NCBI RefSeq assembly: GCF_009870125.1
Contig: NC_046679.1
Span: 19,964,001 to 20,028,000, forward strand
Length of the DNA: 64,000 bases
Direction: 5' to 3'
Source: Drosophila pseudoobscura
Taxonomy: Eukaryota; Arthropoda; Insecta; Diptera; Drosophilidae
Under the pieces are notes generated by a model. The model saw only the letters and a list, made by a program, of their open reading frames with translations, made no database searches and was not told the DNA's origin. The translations under genes and the position numbers were made by a program. Below are positions 1 to 13,072 of this stretch, piece after piece (position 1 is the first letter of the stretch; each line of letters starts with the position of its first letter).

Positions 1-620
1 TGACATTTCAATTCTGATTGGAGTACTGCTGGGATTGGGATTGGGATTGGGATGATTCCAGTTCCAGTTCGATACGAAAACAAAAGCCAAAGTTTCGATG
101 GGAATCTCCGATTCGGGCTGATGGCTGAAATTGATTGATCGTTGTATTTTTATTGAGTGATTGATATAAAATGATGCTAAAGGCAGAAGGGGCAGCCGAC
201 GGATGGTTAGGGTATTCCAAAACAATAGTTTCAATTACAAAAGGTCCAACTGGAGGAGCTCTGGATATATATGTATATTATAAATCGAAGTTTCAAAGGC
301 AAACGAATCTAGATGAGGCTGAGGCCGCCCAAAAAAATATTGTTTGGCAACAGAAAATCTAGAGTTTCCAAGGTGTTTGCACGCTCAGCTTCAGATTCAA
401 CCTCAACTTCAACTTTACCAGAGCTTAAGTTCAGCTTCAGCTTCGGCTACAGCCTCTCCTTCAGCAAAAAAAAAGTTCGCCTGCCGTTTCTCGCTTTCTT
501 ATCAAGATGCTTTCAATGTTTCGTTTAGGATTTTCATTTGTAGCATTTAGCTGCTCTATAAACCCCCGGCGACTGCAACTGCAACAGCTCTTCTGGCAAT
601 GTCAGTGTGCTATACATATT

Positions 621-652
<32 letters not shown>

Positions 653-3600
653 GTGGTAGTAATGTGTGCATGATGGCAAGTACTATATTTGTGGCCTCTG
701 CTGGCCCGTTCCGTTTTGGCCGACACTCGTAAATTACAATAAATTATGTTGAAACTGATTATTCCATACAATTTATGGGGCCCTTTTAAGTGGGCGTGTG
801 CACTTTTATTTTATTGTGAATGATGATGTAAATGATGTTGGCATCAGACCAACGAGAAGACCGATCTTGAGTCGCGTTTGGGCTGACTGGGGCTTCGGCT
901 GGGGCTGTGGCTGTGTGAAGGTGGTGGTGCTGGTGCTACGTTGGAGTTGAGCCCGGGTCAAATTGTTTTTGGGGGCTGATGGGTTAATGAGGTTCAAGTT
1001 CTTTTTTGAGCGACCAAGTGCACGTAATAGCTGCTTATTTTTTTTGGGTAAATTTTTCCAATTTTTCGTATCATTTTCACTAAGAAACCGAGATAAATTT
1101 TGCCCAGAAATTGTGGGAGTGTGTTAACAACAACAAAGGCAGCATATCAACAGGCTCAAATCAGTGACTGAGCCAACAACATTCGACTTATAAAACACAC
1201 ATCATCCCCATTCCCATCCCCTCCCTCATCATCATCATCGTCAGGAGCAGGAGCTGGAGAGCCGAAGCCATAGCTGGAGGATCAGCCTTTGGGAATAGCC
1301 TTGGCTGCGGCGTAGCAAAAAATTTAATTAAGAAAATCAAGTCAAAAAAAAAACTGCTGCGTTGCGACAACAACCGCGAAGACGCGCTCCAGCTTTCATA
1401 TCTGATTGAAAAGCCAGAGCCAGGCCGAGAGTCGTCGAGCCGCACTCAGGAGAGGCCCAAAGAGTCAGAGCCAAAGGCTGGAGGCAGAGGCAGTGGCAGG
1501 GGCAGGGGCAGGGGGAGAACAAGAAAACTGAACCGAAAACGAGTGCAGCGCAAAAATTTGATGCGATTTGGATCAGAGCGACACAATGAGGAGGCCAATG
1601 AGGCAGGGACCACCAAGAGGCAGGAGACAGGGCCACGTACCTTTTTCCCTGTTGTTGTTCACTCGGGTTTTGTCAACGAACGGATTTCAATGATTATTCA
1701 TTGGGCATGGCAATCACACACAGACACACACATACACACACTTGTCTGGGCCAAAACAATTTCAGCAATTAGAATATCAAGCTATGCAGATCTCTTTCGA
1801 GATGCCTGCAATTGACATTGGCTCAGGAGATCAGCGCAAAATGCTCGCACACCCTGCACACGAACCCAGGGCCAAGATCTGTGTGGCGCTTTAATGACAT
1901 TTCTGGGGAACAACAACCACGGGACAGGGCTCCCCAGCCTGTGTCTGTGCCCAATGCCGGTGCCGGTGGTTCTACCTCTGTGTGTGTGTGTGTGTGTGTG
2001 GCAGGAGCAGGCCGAAACGAAAGACTTAGGACACAAACTTGCAAATTAAAGAACATTAATTTTCGCCCAACTTGGAAAGACCTAAGCCCAAAACCCAAAC
2101 CCAAACCCAAACCAGAGAGCAGAATATACCCAGTCTGAACTCCCGGCTGCAGCTCCTCCTGCTGATTGATTACACCAGCCGGCAGAGTACACAACGGAGT
2201 CTGCCTCTTTGGCCTGGGAAAAAATCATAATAATAATGATACATAATAAAAATGGAAAACTTCTAGACGCCATATAAATCAGAGCAAATATGAATTGCTG
2301 TTTGTGTCCGACTCTACTGACTGTTTATTTGTTTGTTAGCTCGCGTTTTTGTTCTCCTTTCCTTTCCTTTCCTGCTGCTCTTGCCGGTGTTGTACTTGGG
2401 GTCTTTTGTCAATTGCCATGGCACAGTGGATGGGTACAAAGGGTATCTTGCCAAAAGAAATACTACATATATTTAACCAATTATATTTAGAAGGAAACGA
2501 TACTAACGTTAATGGCCATAGGGCTATGGAAAATTCCATAAGTTCTCTAGAAAGTTCCACAGAGTCTTCCCATAGAGTCTTGTGCATTCTGCACAAGTTG
2601 TAGATTTTACAGATATTTATTTATCGCCTCTGAATTTATAAGAATCCACTAATTATGTACAGATACCTATTGCCCAGTTTCAGACATGATTTTAGTACTT
2701 TTTTAACAATATTAACCTCCAGATTTATTTCAGACTAATAGCTTTGGACACACACAAATTATGCTCAACTTTATTGAGTGGCTTTCTCCCTTATGCGACC
2801 CACTGTATTCAATTGAACAGACTACATTCGGCATTGTTCCGCAGCTCTACTCTTGTAAGTCTGTCTGGGCTCCTTGCCGAGCTTTTGTGATCGCTGCAGT
2901 TGCAGTTGCAACTCTCCTCATATTGCACACGAAGCAGCACACACAGAGAGACACAGACCACAGGCCAGACAGAGCCAGTTGTCGCCGTTTTGGCCCATTG
3001 TCTGTGTGGGAAAAAGCGCGAGACCGGCTTAAATGCATACAATGTTTGTATGGCTAACCGATAGTTTTCAATGCCAAATGGTTTATGTATTCGAATGCTC
3101 ATGGCAATCATAAACGGAAAATGCTCATTCGCTGGACAATGCTTAAACGCCGCATAAATTCGCTTTAAGCAGCGTCTTTTTGGTATCGATAAGCATATGC
3201 GGATAGTTTAACCCACATCTGGGGAATCGACTCAACGACATCTCAACGACGACTACTTCGCTCTTTGGGGCTCCCGGGGCTCCCGGGGCTCTCTGGCTAT
3301 GGCTCTGCTTCTCTGGTGCCAATCATTATATTTTAACAGCTTGTTTGCTCGCTTGTTTTACAAATTGAAATCGCCAAGGAAAATGTTACAATAAATTTAA
3401 ATAAACACAGGCATTTTGCCGACAACCAGCGATCGAAAGGGGGAATACTTGGTGCCGTTTGTAGCGCTTTTCTTGTTTTCCTTTTTTTGTTGTTGTTGTT
3501 GCTTTTGTTGCTTTGCATCCTGAACCTAATCGCTGCGTTTAATTTACTTAAATTATACTAATGATCTTGAGCTGCCCCGGGTCCCAGAGCAGAGAGCCTC

Positions 3601-6600
3601 AGCATCTTGTGCCAGCCAGGCCAAGTCATTTGTTTTGGCTCGTTTATGGGGGAAGGCGGCTCAATTGATTTGGCCAAAGCAGCCGCCAAAGAGAGCCGCC
3701 AAAACCAAGACCAAGACGACTGCAGCCAGAGACGAGGTCCAAGTGGTCGGTTCGGATCGGATCCGATCCGGGGTCTAGTGCGAATTCGAGTGTTGCGAGT
3801 GTCGCTAGATATGGCCTGACATTTAGATGAAGTGTCTGTGAATCTGAGCCGGGTCTGCGCAGCTCCGTCGATTTCCAGCTGCGTTTTGCCAGCCTGCCTG
3901 CCTGCCTGCCTGCCTGTTAGCTCTCTGGGCTCTGCTCTTTGGGCCATCTAAATGTCGTCGTGTAATTCCATTCATAAACAAAACTTTAATTTTATTGCAC
4001 ATTCGAGTTGACACAGTCAAGAGTTTTCTGTGGGACTGTGAAGGCGTTGGCTGGGCTCGGTATGCAGTTTCTGCATCACAAACGATTATCATAGACCTCG
4101 AAATGGCTCAATTAGTTCTCATGGAGTTCTCCTCTGCTCCTCCTGGCAGGCGGCTTCTCTCTGCGAAAGTTTTTATTGATTGGAACGGCATACCTGTTGA
4201 GTTGTTGCCTGAATATTTGCCAGTTGTAAGAGAGAAACTTTTTGTACAAAAGTAGCTTGCCCCCACTCACTTTCAGCATTCATTTTGGCCAATAAACTCC
4301 CCAATTGCAGCTTTGGCCAAGTATGCCACACCGGGGCATGCCATTGACACCCATGCGATTGTTGTTAATTAATTAAAAATAAAAATAAATAAATACTCAT
4401 AGACGATTCCGTTGACAAGATAAAATGGCCAAAGCCACACAGGCTCACACACACAAACGAACAAATAAAACAAAAACCAAAGATACAGATACACAACCAA
4501 CACATGCAAACACGACTCCAGCCCCGAGTGTAATAAATTGTGACAAAAAAAATAAAGTAACAGCCACAAAATCTATATACTGGCTGAGGCGTCAAGGTGC
4601 GACATTGACCCTGCTGCAAGTAGCTGCTGCCTCGTGTCTGTGTGTGGCACACAAATCTAAAGCAAACTGGGAGTAGCACAGTATATAGTACGTTATCGTT
4701 GCAAGCACAATAAAACATTGCATTTAAGAGTGCACAAATGTTCGGCGGAGTTGGTGTTTTCGGTTTTCCATACCACCGCTTATAATTACACTCTGCTACA
4801 AAGACAAGCAACGAAAGGTTCATATTCAACGTAAAACCAAATACAAACTAAAAACCAAAAAGGGAACCATGACAGAATACTCCTACAGAAGTTCTATGAT
4901 ATGAAAGGCCGGTCATAAGCTAAGAACAATTTACTGATGTTTTAAGAGCTTTCCAAAGCGGTTTTAAAAGAACAAAAATATTATCTGCTAAAATAAAAAA
5001 ATGTATAATATTAATTTATTGTTAAAAGCGTTATTTTATTAACAAAATTGTTATATGTCTGAAAAGTAATTGCTCTGCGTAAGAGGAAATTTTCTTTATC
5101 AATCGATCGTTCATATATGATACAGGATTAATATTAACTATTGCAACATAAGATCTGTTGGATCATATATATTCTAAAGAGGCTTTCAGTATCGAATTTT
5201 AATTATTTTAATAATATTCGAAGTTTTCTCTTCCATATACGAAGGCTTCATATAACACTGCTTGGCTTAAATGGTCTTCTATTCATTATACCGAAGATGA
5301 ATGTCCAGTATCGAACCTCTTTCTAAAAATCATGATTCCTTAGATTCCCTTACAGATCCATATACTAAACATATATCAGATGCAAAATGTGCAAATTATC
5401 ACCCAGATAGCTTTAAAATTTCATAAAAATAAACTGAAAGATGGACATGGCTATAACTACATATTTTGAATTCTATAGATGCTGATCTTAAATGTATGAC
5501 TATAGACTTTAGATTTTAGAGGGCTGTAAAATTTATAAAAATACCATCACTTGCAGCTAAACTTAAAATGTAAAAAAAAGCGTAAAATTTTACTGAACCT
5601 AAATTGAAAACACCCGAAACTTTGTTGATCAGTGCTCGTATCAGGCGGCAGTCAGGGCCCGACTTAACCTTGCCAAAGCAGTTATTCTCGCTCCGTTGTT
5701 CTGCTGCTGCTGCTGTTGTTGCAGCTGCAGGCAATGCCACTTTGCAACAGCAGTAACAGCCGCAACAACAACAGCAACAATATGGAACACAGCTGTGCCA
5801 CAGAAAAAAAAATATATAAAAGAATAAAATGATAGCCAAGTTCTGGGTACTTGGGGGAAAAAAAATGTAGAAACAATTATTGCCATTAGCAAATTGGAAA
5901 TATTTTGCTGTGCTGTTGGGCTACGATTTGTACAATTTTCTCACGGCACTGGGTCGCTGTGCTGTGGAGGAAAAGAAAAGCCTTTCACAAAAAGGCTCTT
6001 CTCATCCGAGACTTTCCACCAATTGGTTTGTCAATAAGCCACAATTGAAATCAGTGATCATCTTCATAATTAGCCAGCAGCAGCCAGCAGAAGAGAGCCA
6101 GACAGCAAATGGTGTTAAGGAACGAGAGGCATATAGATATAAAGATAGAGATGGAGAGAGAGAGAGAGAGAGACGCAGAGAAAGAGGGACTAGGGTAAAA
6201 AAATGTAATTTGTTTTCACACAACATAATCAACATGATAACCCCGACCAAAAACGTCTTTAGATTGAGTCTAATGATGATAAACGCTTTTACTGTGAGGT
6301 AACTACAGACTCCTGACACCGACGCAGAGACCCCAGAAACCCAGACAGATACAGATGGGTGTAGAGGGAGTCAGTCCAACTGTCTGACTGGCTGCCCGCC
6401 TGCCTGCCTGCTTGCCTTTCAGCCTTGCCTCTGCCTTGTGCCTGGTTGCTGCTTGGGCCAATAATAAGTCAACATTCCAAGGCGTGTTAAGAGATGCTCG
6501 ATTAAATGCCTCAATTGTGGCTCATATTGAACACCAGCGGGCAACGGGCAGCGGGCTGCGGGCAGCGGGCACCCCGGTTGAACGTAGCCACATTCGACGA

Positions 6601-9216
6601 TCCGCGGCCGAACATCGACACCACACACCACCTGTCCGCAAAAGGGTAGAAGAAGCAGCAGGCAGGCAGGCAGCCAAATAGCACGCCCCCACCAACGGTC
6701 AACTTTCAGTCGTTTTTCCCCTCCCCTCTGTAGTTGCTGTTTGCTGTTTGCTGTTCCTTTTTCCATTGCCTGATGCCTTGCCTGACTTTTAGCACTGTCG
6801 ACGATCCAACAACAACGACGGCGACGACGACGACGACGACTGGGCGAAATCGTTTAGTGTCGTACCTAACTAAGAAAACGTATTTTCAATATCGAAATTA
6901 TTATTATTAGCTGACAGCAAATCGCAGTTTTCAACTGACTTTTTGCAGTTGTTGTGGTTGCTGTTGGCCGGCTCATGTTGTAATAAATGGACAGGACCAC
7001 AGTATTGGCCATGTACACTTTGTATGATATGCGAGGACTAACCTAAACAACACCAAAAAAAAAATATTCACCTTTTCTGTGCGCTACATAAAGTGTGGGC
7101 ATATCGAGAAAGAAAAGGAAAAGTATGGGTTCTTTAATTCTTTATTTGGAATAAAATGATTAAATTGTTTTTGGGAATCAAAAACTAACATTTATTAACA
7201 GTTTTCTAATCGAGAAAAGATTTGTTGTTTTTTATAAAGGAATTCTTTGGAATAACGATAACATTTTAAAAGAATTTCTAGCAAATGAAATATAGAGACA
7301 GTATATATATTTCCAGACTAAATCCTAAATTAATTACCAAAAATCGAATTAATTATAATAAAATAAATAAAATAGGGGAAGAAAATCAAAGAATCCAGAG
7401 ACAAAAAGTCAAGTAAAAGTGGTATAAAAATGCGCTATTTGATCAAGTTTTTACAATTTTAGCAAAAGAAGTTAACGTTCAAATAAAAACAATTTAAGAA
7501 ATGTTTCAAAGGAAACATACTGAGTGTATGTTTACCTTAAAGGGTATTCATTTAATCACCCAAGTCCAAGACCATTCGGGTGTAATCCACACTGCAGCAC
7601 TCACTGCCATCAATTTTTGTTTTGCTCGTCTCTCCACAGAGTATATCTGAGACTTTGGGGCCGGCTTCTAAAGGTGAGAAACTGGCCATATTGCCTGGCG
7701 GGCGTAAGGCTGCACCCTCCCCAACTGACACACACCCAGGCAGGCAGGCAGGCAGGCAAAAAAACACACACAGCCAGCCAGCCAGGCAGACCACAGAGCC
7801 GGCACAATTATATGCCATTTTATGAAAATATTTTCAATAAAAATAATCATTTCCAAATGAAATTTATGCACAACTAAGCAGGTGTTTAGTGACGGAGTCA
7901 ACAGCTGGGCAAATGCTTTTCAGGTAAAGGTGAAATGCATGGGGCCGCCATCGACATCGACATGGACTCCCCCTGGAGCAGCAGCCGAGCTCTTTGGCGC
8001 AGAGAGAGAGAGAGAGAGACCCAAGCCAAGTGAAAATTCGTTACAGTTGTCGATTCATCAAACAAGATAATTTGCTGTAGACAAAGCCAAGACAATGGGG
8101 GCCGCATAACAAGGTGAGCTGTGATAAGCAACACGTTGGTCCTATCAGAGTACGGATCTTCCAATTAACTGACCAATAAAGACCGGCTTGGGATCTTTTA
8201 ATTTGTTCAATAGTGCAGACTCACGCCCCCCGCCACCGCCCCCGATCGAGCGAGTTGTGGTAACAAGTACTCCTATTGGCATTGCCTAGCTGCATGCAAC
8301 ACGCACAATAGACACCTTTTTGTAAGCAACAACGGGGGGCTAATCAACTTCAAACGGCGTACAATTGTTACCGAATATCAGTTTTTGACAGGCGGCTTGT
8401 TTTTTTCTGGGATGGGAATGGCAAAAACACTGGACGGGAAATGGAAGTGAAGATTACCGAGAACCCAAGTTTGATTGAATGCAAAATGATTGAATCTTAT
8501 TGAACGAATGTTTCTGGTGCACCAGGCATCGGGGCACTTAACATCCATCAAAACACTAAACGAGGATTATTTAGAACGGCAGAAACAGCAAGAGAAACAG
8601 CAGTAACAGCAACAAGTTGCATGCAACAACTGCCGGTTGACATATGAGCAACAGCAGCAGCAGTCGCAGCAGCAGGCTGAAGAAGCAGCTAAAAGAAGAA
8701 AGGAACTTTTGCCGCCACACCAAGTACCTCCAAGCCCAAGGAGCGGCTACTACACAGAACTTTCGGACCTAACAAGCAGCCAGCCAGCCAGCCAGAGAGA
8801 GAGAGGGAGAGAGCCGGCCCAGAATTATGTAACAACTGCAGCAAATGCAGTTGCAGTTGCAGTTGCACCGGCACTGGTACTGGCACTGGCACTGGCCGCA
8901 AATTTGCAAGTCAAGTCACTGGAGATGTCACTCCGCGGATAGACACTCCGGACAGCTTGAGCAAAGCGCTGCCGCCGCCGCCGTTGTGCGGCCCGTTCCA
9001 CAATGGCAACCGTTGCCGTTGGACTTAATCTTAGCATGATTGTGCAATATTTGTGGAGTGCGGTACTGCGTCCGTTGTCCTGGCAAGGTTGTTATGGACG
9101 CACCGCTGTTTGTTTGTGCCTGTAAACATGTGTGCAGACAGTCGAGAAAACCCGCTAACCCATCCACCGACCGCTTATCCATCACACCCTTGAGTCTTGA
9201 GGAGCCTGCCTGGAGG
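1..9216. other. Noncoding stretch rich in simple repeats
   Basis: I find no open reading frame here with convincing coding character. Reading frames run through polypurine, CA, CAG and GCCT repeats and change composition abruptly. Visible low-complexity tracts include a GGGATT-type hexamer run near 30-54, TA repeats near 625-652, CCCAAA repeats near 2090-2112, TG repeats near 1979-1999, GCCT repeats near 3893-3915, GA repeats near 6152-6173 and CAGG repeats near 7737-7758. 4860-5640 and 7100-7520 are AT-rich. This looks like intergenic or intronic regulatory DNA of a neighbour off the left edge. Upstream exons of the gene that starts at 9217 could hide near 8900-9210. Confidence 0.6.
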
Positions 9217-9885
9217 ATGATCTCACGCCGCGACAAATTGCTACAGCAGCCCTGGGAGCAGCTACGCTATGCCCAGCACCGCGAGAAGGTGATGTCTGCC
9301 CGCCCGGCCATCGATACGCATACGCCGCGCATCCACGAGCACGTCCAACGCAAGTGGAAGAAACAGCAGAACGAGCGAGAGCGTCAGCAGCAGATCGAGC
9401 GTGAAAATCTACGGCTGCTGCAGAAGCTGGGTGACATCATGAGAACGAAACGAATCAACAATCTCTGGCTGGAGCCGCCACCCAAGTGAGTACCATTTTA
9501 GATAGATATTTCCAGTAGCAGTATTAATGTGCTTCCTTACAGTTTCCTGAACCGCGAGAAGCAATTTTACACACGTCCCTACTCCAGTCTGCCAGAGATT
9601 GTCACCATTTATGGCAATCAGCCGCCGGGTCCGCAGATCTACGGCACGCTGCCCAAGCCCACAGTGGTGGGCCGCTGTCCCACCTGCAGTGGCAATCCGG
9701 AACGTACCGAGGTGGCCATACCCGAGCAGCGTACGCCCTGGGCACCGCCTCGGAAGTCCTGGAACCGCAAGACCCAGCAGCCGCTGCAGCAGCAACGTTG
9801 CTACCACTGCGGATCTTTCAAGAGCACCGAGCGGAAGTTTTTCGAGGAGTACTCGAACTCGTACTCCTACTCCTTTGACGGGTGA
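9217..9885 (+). CDS. CFAP97-family protein (cilia/flagella-associated)
   Basis: Two exons, 9217-9485 and 9543-9885 (GTGAGT donor, CAG acceptor), encode 203 residues. The middle of the first exon has the family hallmark: a 'RPAIDTHTP' stretch, then a highly charged helix with 'ERERQQQIERENLRLLQKL'. This matches the conserved block of CFAP97/hemingway-type proteins, which act in axonemes of cilia and sperm tails. The second exon holds two CxxC-like pairs (CPTCSG and CYHCGS) that could bind metal, and a Ser/Tyr-rich tail. The start is the ATG before SRRDKL. An in-frame ATG at 9094 would give a longer, cysteine-rich N-terminus. The gene converges tail to tail with TRMT61A, with only 44 bp between the stops. 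Family call is moderately sure; the exact orthologue is not known to me. Confidence 0.7.
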
Positions 9886-9899
9886 TGAAGCGACGAAAC

Positions 9900-9930
9900 A
9901 ATTAATAAAATGAAATGCACGTTTATTAAT
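9900..9930. terminator. Back-to-back poly(A) signals
   Basis: An AATAAA just after the CFAP97-like stop (about 9904) serves the + strand. A TTTATT at about 9922, which reads AATAAA on the minus strand, lies at or just past the TRMT61A stop codon. Both 3' ends are therefore packed into roughly 30 bp, and the two mRNAs should overlap at their tails. Confidence 0.5.
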
Positions 9931-11365
9931 CAAGCTTTTGGTATATTGGGCGGAAGGGTGGCGAAGGTGAGGAAGCCTGTGTGCCCCGGCAGCGTTTGGG
10001 GATTGCTTGACGTTAAGTACTTCTTCAGCTCCTTGGGCGTTTTACTCTCTTCAGCGCTGGGTGTGGTCTGGGCTGTCGTCTCATTAGTTTTGGGCGATTT
10101 GAGAAACTCCAAATCGACGACGGGCAGGGAACGGGTCTTGATGACGCTCTCCTGCTGCAGTACCTCCATGGAGCAGATCTCGTTGAAGCCCAGTTTGGTC
10201 AGTTCTTGGATGCAGCGCTGTGACTGCTCAATGCACGGGGAGAATGAGCAAAAGCGGCCGCCTAAGAGTGAGGAGAAGGGGAAATCAAAGGTTTATACTA
10301 TGACTTAAACTGAGATTTGTATTGTATTGCAAAATTGTTTGTATTTGTTAAATATTTTAGTTTCTTAAGATCGTATATTTTTCCCTTCATTTTTTGCTTT
10401 TCTTTGGGTAGCTTTTTCTGCATTCGCCTGACGAACAATCGAAGTTCCAATTCCCCTAATGACAAACGTTGACCAGCCAGCAGCCTGCCGTGGCCACATC
10501 AAGTGTCAAAAGCGGCCTCATTCAATGTCAGGCACAATGAAATGGCAGCCTGACTGACTGACTGACCGCTTCACTGGGAGTCTTGATTGCCGACCAGGCC
10601 AGGCCGGGCCTCGGCGACCGCTAAAGGGCGCTGACAACTTGTTGTCAACGCGAGCGAGCGTTCTCTTCACTTACCAGACAACTTCAACGCCTTGAATGCA
10701 TGCGGCACAGCCAAATCCGGTGCGGGCAGATCCAAGAATACCGCATCGGCGGCCCCGTCCAGTTCGCTGCTGAAACCCAAATTGCACACATCCCTGTGAT
10801 AGACGGTTACGAATGCGGCGAGGCCGTGTCGCTTAAACTCATCGCGTGCCTGGTCGGCGCGAGCCTCATGGAAATCGAACGTATGCAGATGGCCGGTGGG
10901 CTTGAGGGCGCGCAGGAAGTAGTGGGACAGAGAGCCGGAACCTGTTCCAGATTCGATGACAACGGCACCGGGTCGCACCTCCAGCTGGTGCAGAATCATA
11001 CTTATATCCGGCGTGTAGATGATCTGAGTGCGATGCGGCAAAGTTTGTGTCCATAGCTCAGGTGTGGGCTGGAGCACATTGGCCCAGCCCTTGGAGAGCT
11101 CCACGCGGCTGCCGTACTCGACGCCAATGATGCCTGAAATCGAGAGTTCATCAGCAACAAGTTAACCGAAGCACTGCAAACCAAATGTCAACTGACTTTC
11201 CACCTTGAGAGAGCCATAATTCGTCTGGAAGATGTGTTGTATGGTTTCGCCCTTTTTGTTCACTATTGTGGGCACCGCCTCAATGGCATGCATCGAATTG
11301 ACACTTAAGTATAGGATCACAATGTCCCCCTGCTCGATGTGGGTCTTGGGTTTAAGGAAACTCAT
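9930..11365 (-). CDS. TRMT61A: tRNA (adenine(58)-N1)-methyltransferase catalytic subunit
   Basis: Three coding exons read on the minus strand: 11197-11365, 10675-11133 and 9930-10261, together 319 residues. The protein matches TRMT61A/Trm61, which with TRMT6/Trm6 makes m1A58 in tRNA T-loops. An N-terminal beta domain (start MSFLKPKTHIEQGD) is followed by the Rossmann fold, with SAM-binding motif I 'VIESGTGSGSLSHY', an acidic 'FDFHE' strand end and the 'FLDLPAP' motif near the active site. Before motif I comes 'LHPTPELW'-like 'LQPTPELWTQTLPHRTQI', very typical of the family. The exon 1 donor is chosen at a GTCAGT that keeps frame and gives VES-IIGVEYGS. An earlier GTGGAA would break the frame. 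The C-terminal exon has a low-complexity Thr/Ser/Pro stretch. Confidence 0.9.
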
Positions 11366-12280
11366 CTTATCGTTAAAAACCGAACAATTCACGTTTTTAT
11401 TTACAAAATGTGCGCGTGTTTAACTTAGTGGTGGTCGACGTCCAGTCATCGATATATCTCGAAGTATCACTGCGGATAGTGCTGTAAGGTATATTTATTT
11501 GGGACTCCTAAATTTTTAAAAAATTTCATCTCTAACCGGTTGACAACAGTGAGTCTCATTCCATTACATTAACTTGTAAGCCATGTTTTAGTCAAAATAC
11601 AACACATGCAAGTACTGAAGAGTAGTTTATCTTGAACAAAATTGATTAATCAAACATATAAAATAATGTGGGCAGGGCTGGGGGTCCTGCCTAGCTAGCA
11701 ATATCAAATCTAATATCAAACTCGAGGAATATGACTGCTATAGACAGAGAACAATTAACCCATTGTTGGCCAGTGGGTATTTAATACTCTCTACGAAAAT
11801 TATGAATCTTGAAGAATTTTAGCGCAGTTCAGGTGAATGATATCGTAAGGTTTTTGCAAGTAATGAAGAAGGTTATGATGAGTCTACAAGAATAGTTGGC
11901 AAACAGTACCTTTGTCCGCAGTTTAACTAAAGTTGTTCACCTAATTAAATAAAGGGGGCTTAGGTGGGTTAATATTTCTGAGGGTCGGACCGTATTTTTT
12001 TTCGACAACTACGCGGTCACACCTCTATTTCCCTCTCTTTTGGTTTTTTTACAAAGTACGTATGCTCGATTTCCGTATAATCCGCCGACATCCTGCGATT
12101 GAACATCGAAATATGGCCAATTGTGATATGAGATGATGGACAAACATGCCAACTATGGTTTCACAGTTTACTTATGAGCAATTGCATTGTTTTTCCCCTC
12201 CATTTTATGACATTTTCTTGGCCCGTTTTTCGCTGTGAATTTGTTTGCGATAATGACTTTGTTTGGGTGGCAGCCGCAAA
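11366..12280. promoter_or_regulatory. Promoter interval between TRMT61A and RpL34
   Basis: The two genes point away from each other. ATCGATA/TATCTCGA sequence near 11448-11461 resembles DREF-type sites used by housekeeping promoters and lies close to the TRMT61A start. Near RpL34, GGTCACACC at 12015-12023 matches Motif 1 (M1BP), directly before a pyrimidine-rich CCCTCTCTTTT that resembles the TCT initiator of ribosomal protein genes. A GTACGT donor near 12056 and a CAG just before the RpL34 ATG suggest a 5' UTR intron. The middle (11500-11990) is AT-rich and shows nothing else. Confidence 0.5.
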
Positions 12281-12820
12281 ATGGTGCAGCGATTGACTTT
12301 GAGGAGGCGTCTGTCCTACAACACCCGCTCCAACAAGAGGCGCATGTAAGTAGATAATAAGGTACAATAATTCTTGCTGAATTCTGATCAATCATTTGTT
12401 TACAGTGTGCGCACTCCCGGCGGCCGTCTGGTGTACCAGTATGTGAAGAAGAACAAGACCGTCCCACGCTGCGGCCAGTGCAAGGAGAAGCTTAAGGGCA
12501 TCACCCCATCCCGCCCAAGCGAGCGCCCACGCATGTCCAAGCGCCTCAAGACCGTGGCCCGCACCTACGGTGGTGTCCTGTGCCATGGCTGCCTGCGCGA
12601 GCGCATTGTCCGCGCTTTCCTCATTGAGGAGCAGAAGATTGTCAAGGCCCTGAAGAGTCAGCGCGAGGCACTCGTGAAGCCAGTCAAGAAGGTGGAGGTC
12701 AAGAAGCCCACAAAGGCTGGCGCTACCAAGAAGCCCGCTGGCAAGACCGCCGGAAAAACTGGCGTGAAGGCCGCTGGCAAGAAACCCGCACCCAAAGGCG
12801 TCGTCAAGTCCAAGAAGTAA
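12281..12820 (+). CDS. RpL34: 60S ribosomal protein L34 (eL34)
   Basis: Coding exons 12281-12345 and 12406-12820 give 159 residues of eL34, a component of the large ribosomal subunit. The core is highly conserved: 'MVQRLTLRRRLSYNTRSNKRR', then 'RTPGGRLVYQYVKK', the zinc-binding-like 'PRCGQCKEKL' and 'CHGCLRERIVRAFL'. After the usual ~115-residue body a tail of roughly 45 residues is made almost only of Lys, Ala, Pro, Gly and Thr, resembling the basic tails of several insect ribosomal proteins. GC-rich, strongly codon-biased sequence fits high expression. An AATAAA lies at 12877-12882. The intron splits an Ile codon (AT|T). Drosophila has two near-identical copies, so the a/b identity is left open, though the position beside the groucho cluster favours RpL34a. 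Confidence 0.95.
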
Positions 12821-13072
12821 ATTGATACTTAGGGATCTTGGTGGAAACATTAGTTTTGGACGTGGAAGCAATTTGTAATAAAGAAAATACAAACTGGAAG
12901 TTTTTATTTGAATTTTAATTGGCTATTTTTATACACGACTTCTGTTTACTGCAGAGTGGGTGAACAGCTGATCGGGAGGTAAACAAGTTCCCGGTGCTGC
13001 TACTTCTTCATTATTTGCCATTCGCATTTTACGCTATCATTCGAGATAAACTTTTCAATTAATAATTTTATA

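Noticed and set aside
2090-2112. Telomere-like CCCAAA repeats (also 33560-33588)
   Set aside because: Only a few short units inside ordinary DNA; Drosophila telomeres do not use such repeats.
3995-4255. 86-residue + frame in the left flank
   Set aside because: No ATG start in context, no recognisable family, surrounded by simple repeats.
12056-12280. Possible C/D-box snoRNA in the RpL34 5' UTR intron
   Set aside because: An ATGATGG resembles a C box, but I find no D box or terminal stem in the right place.
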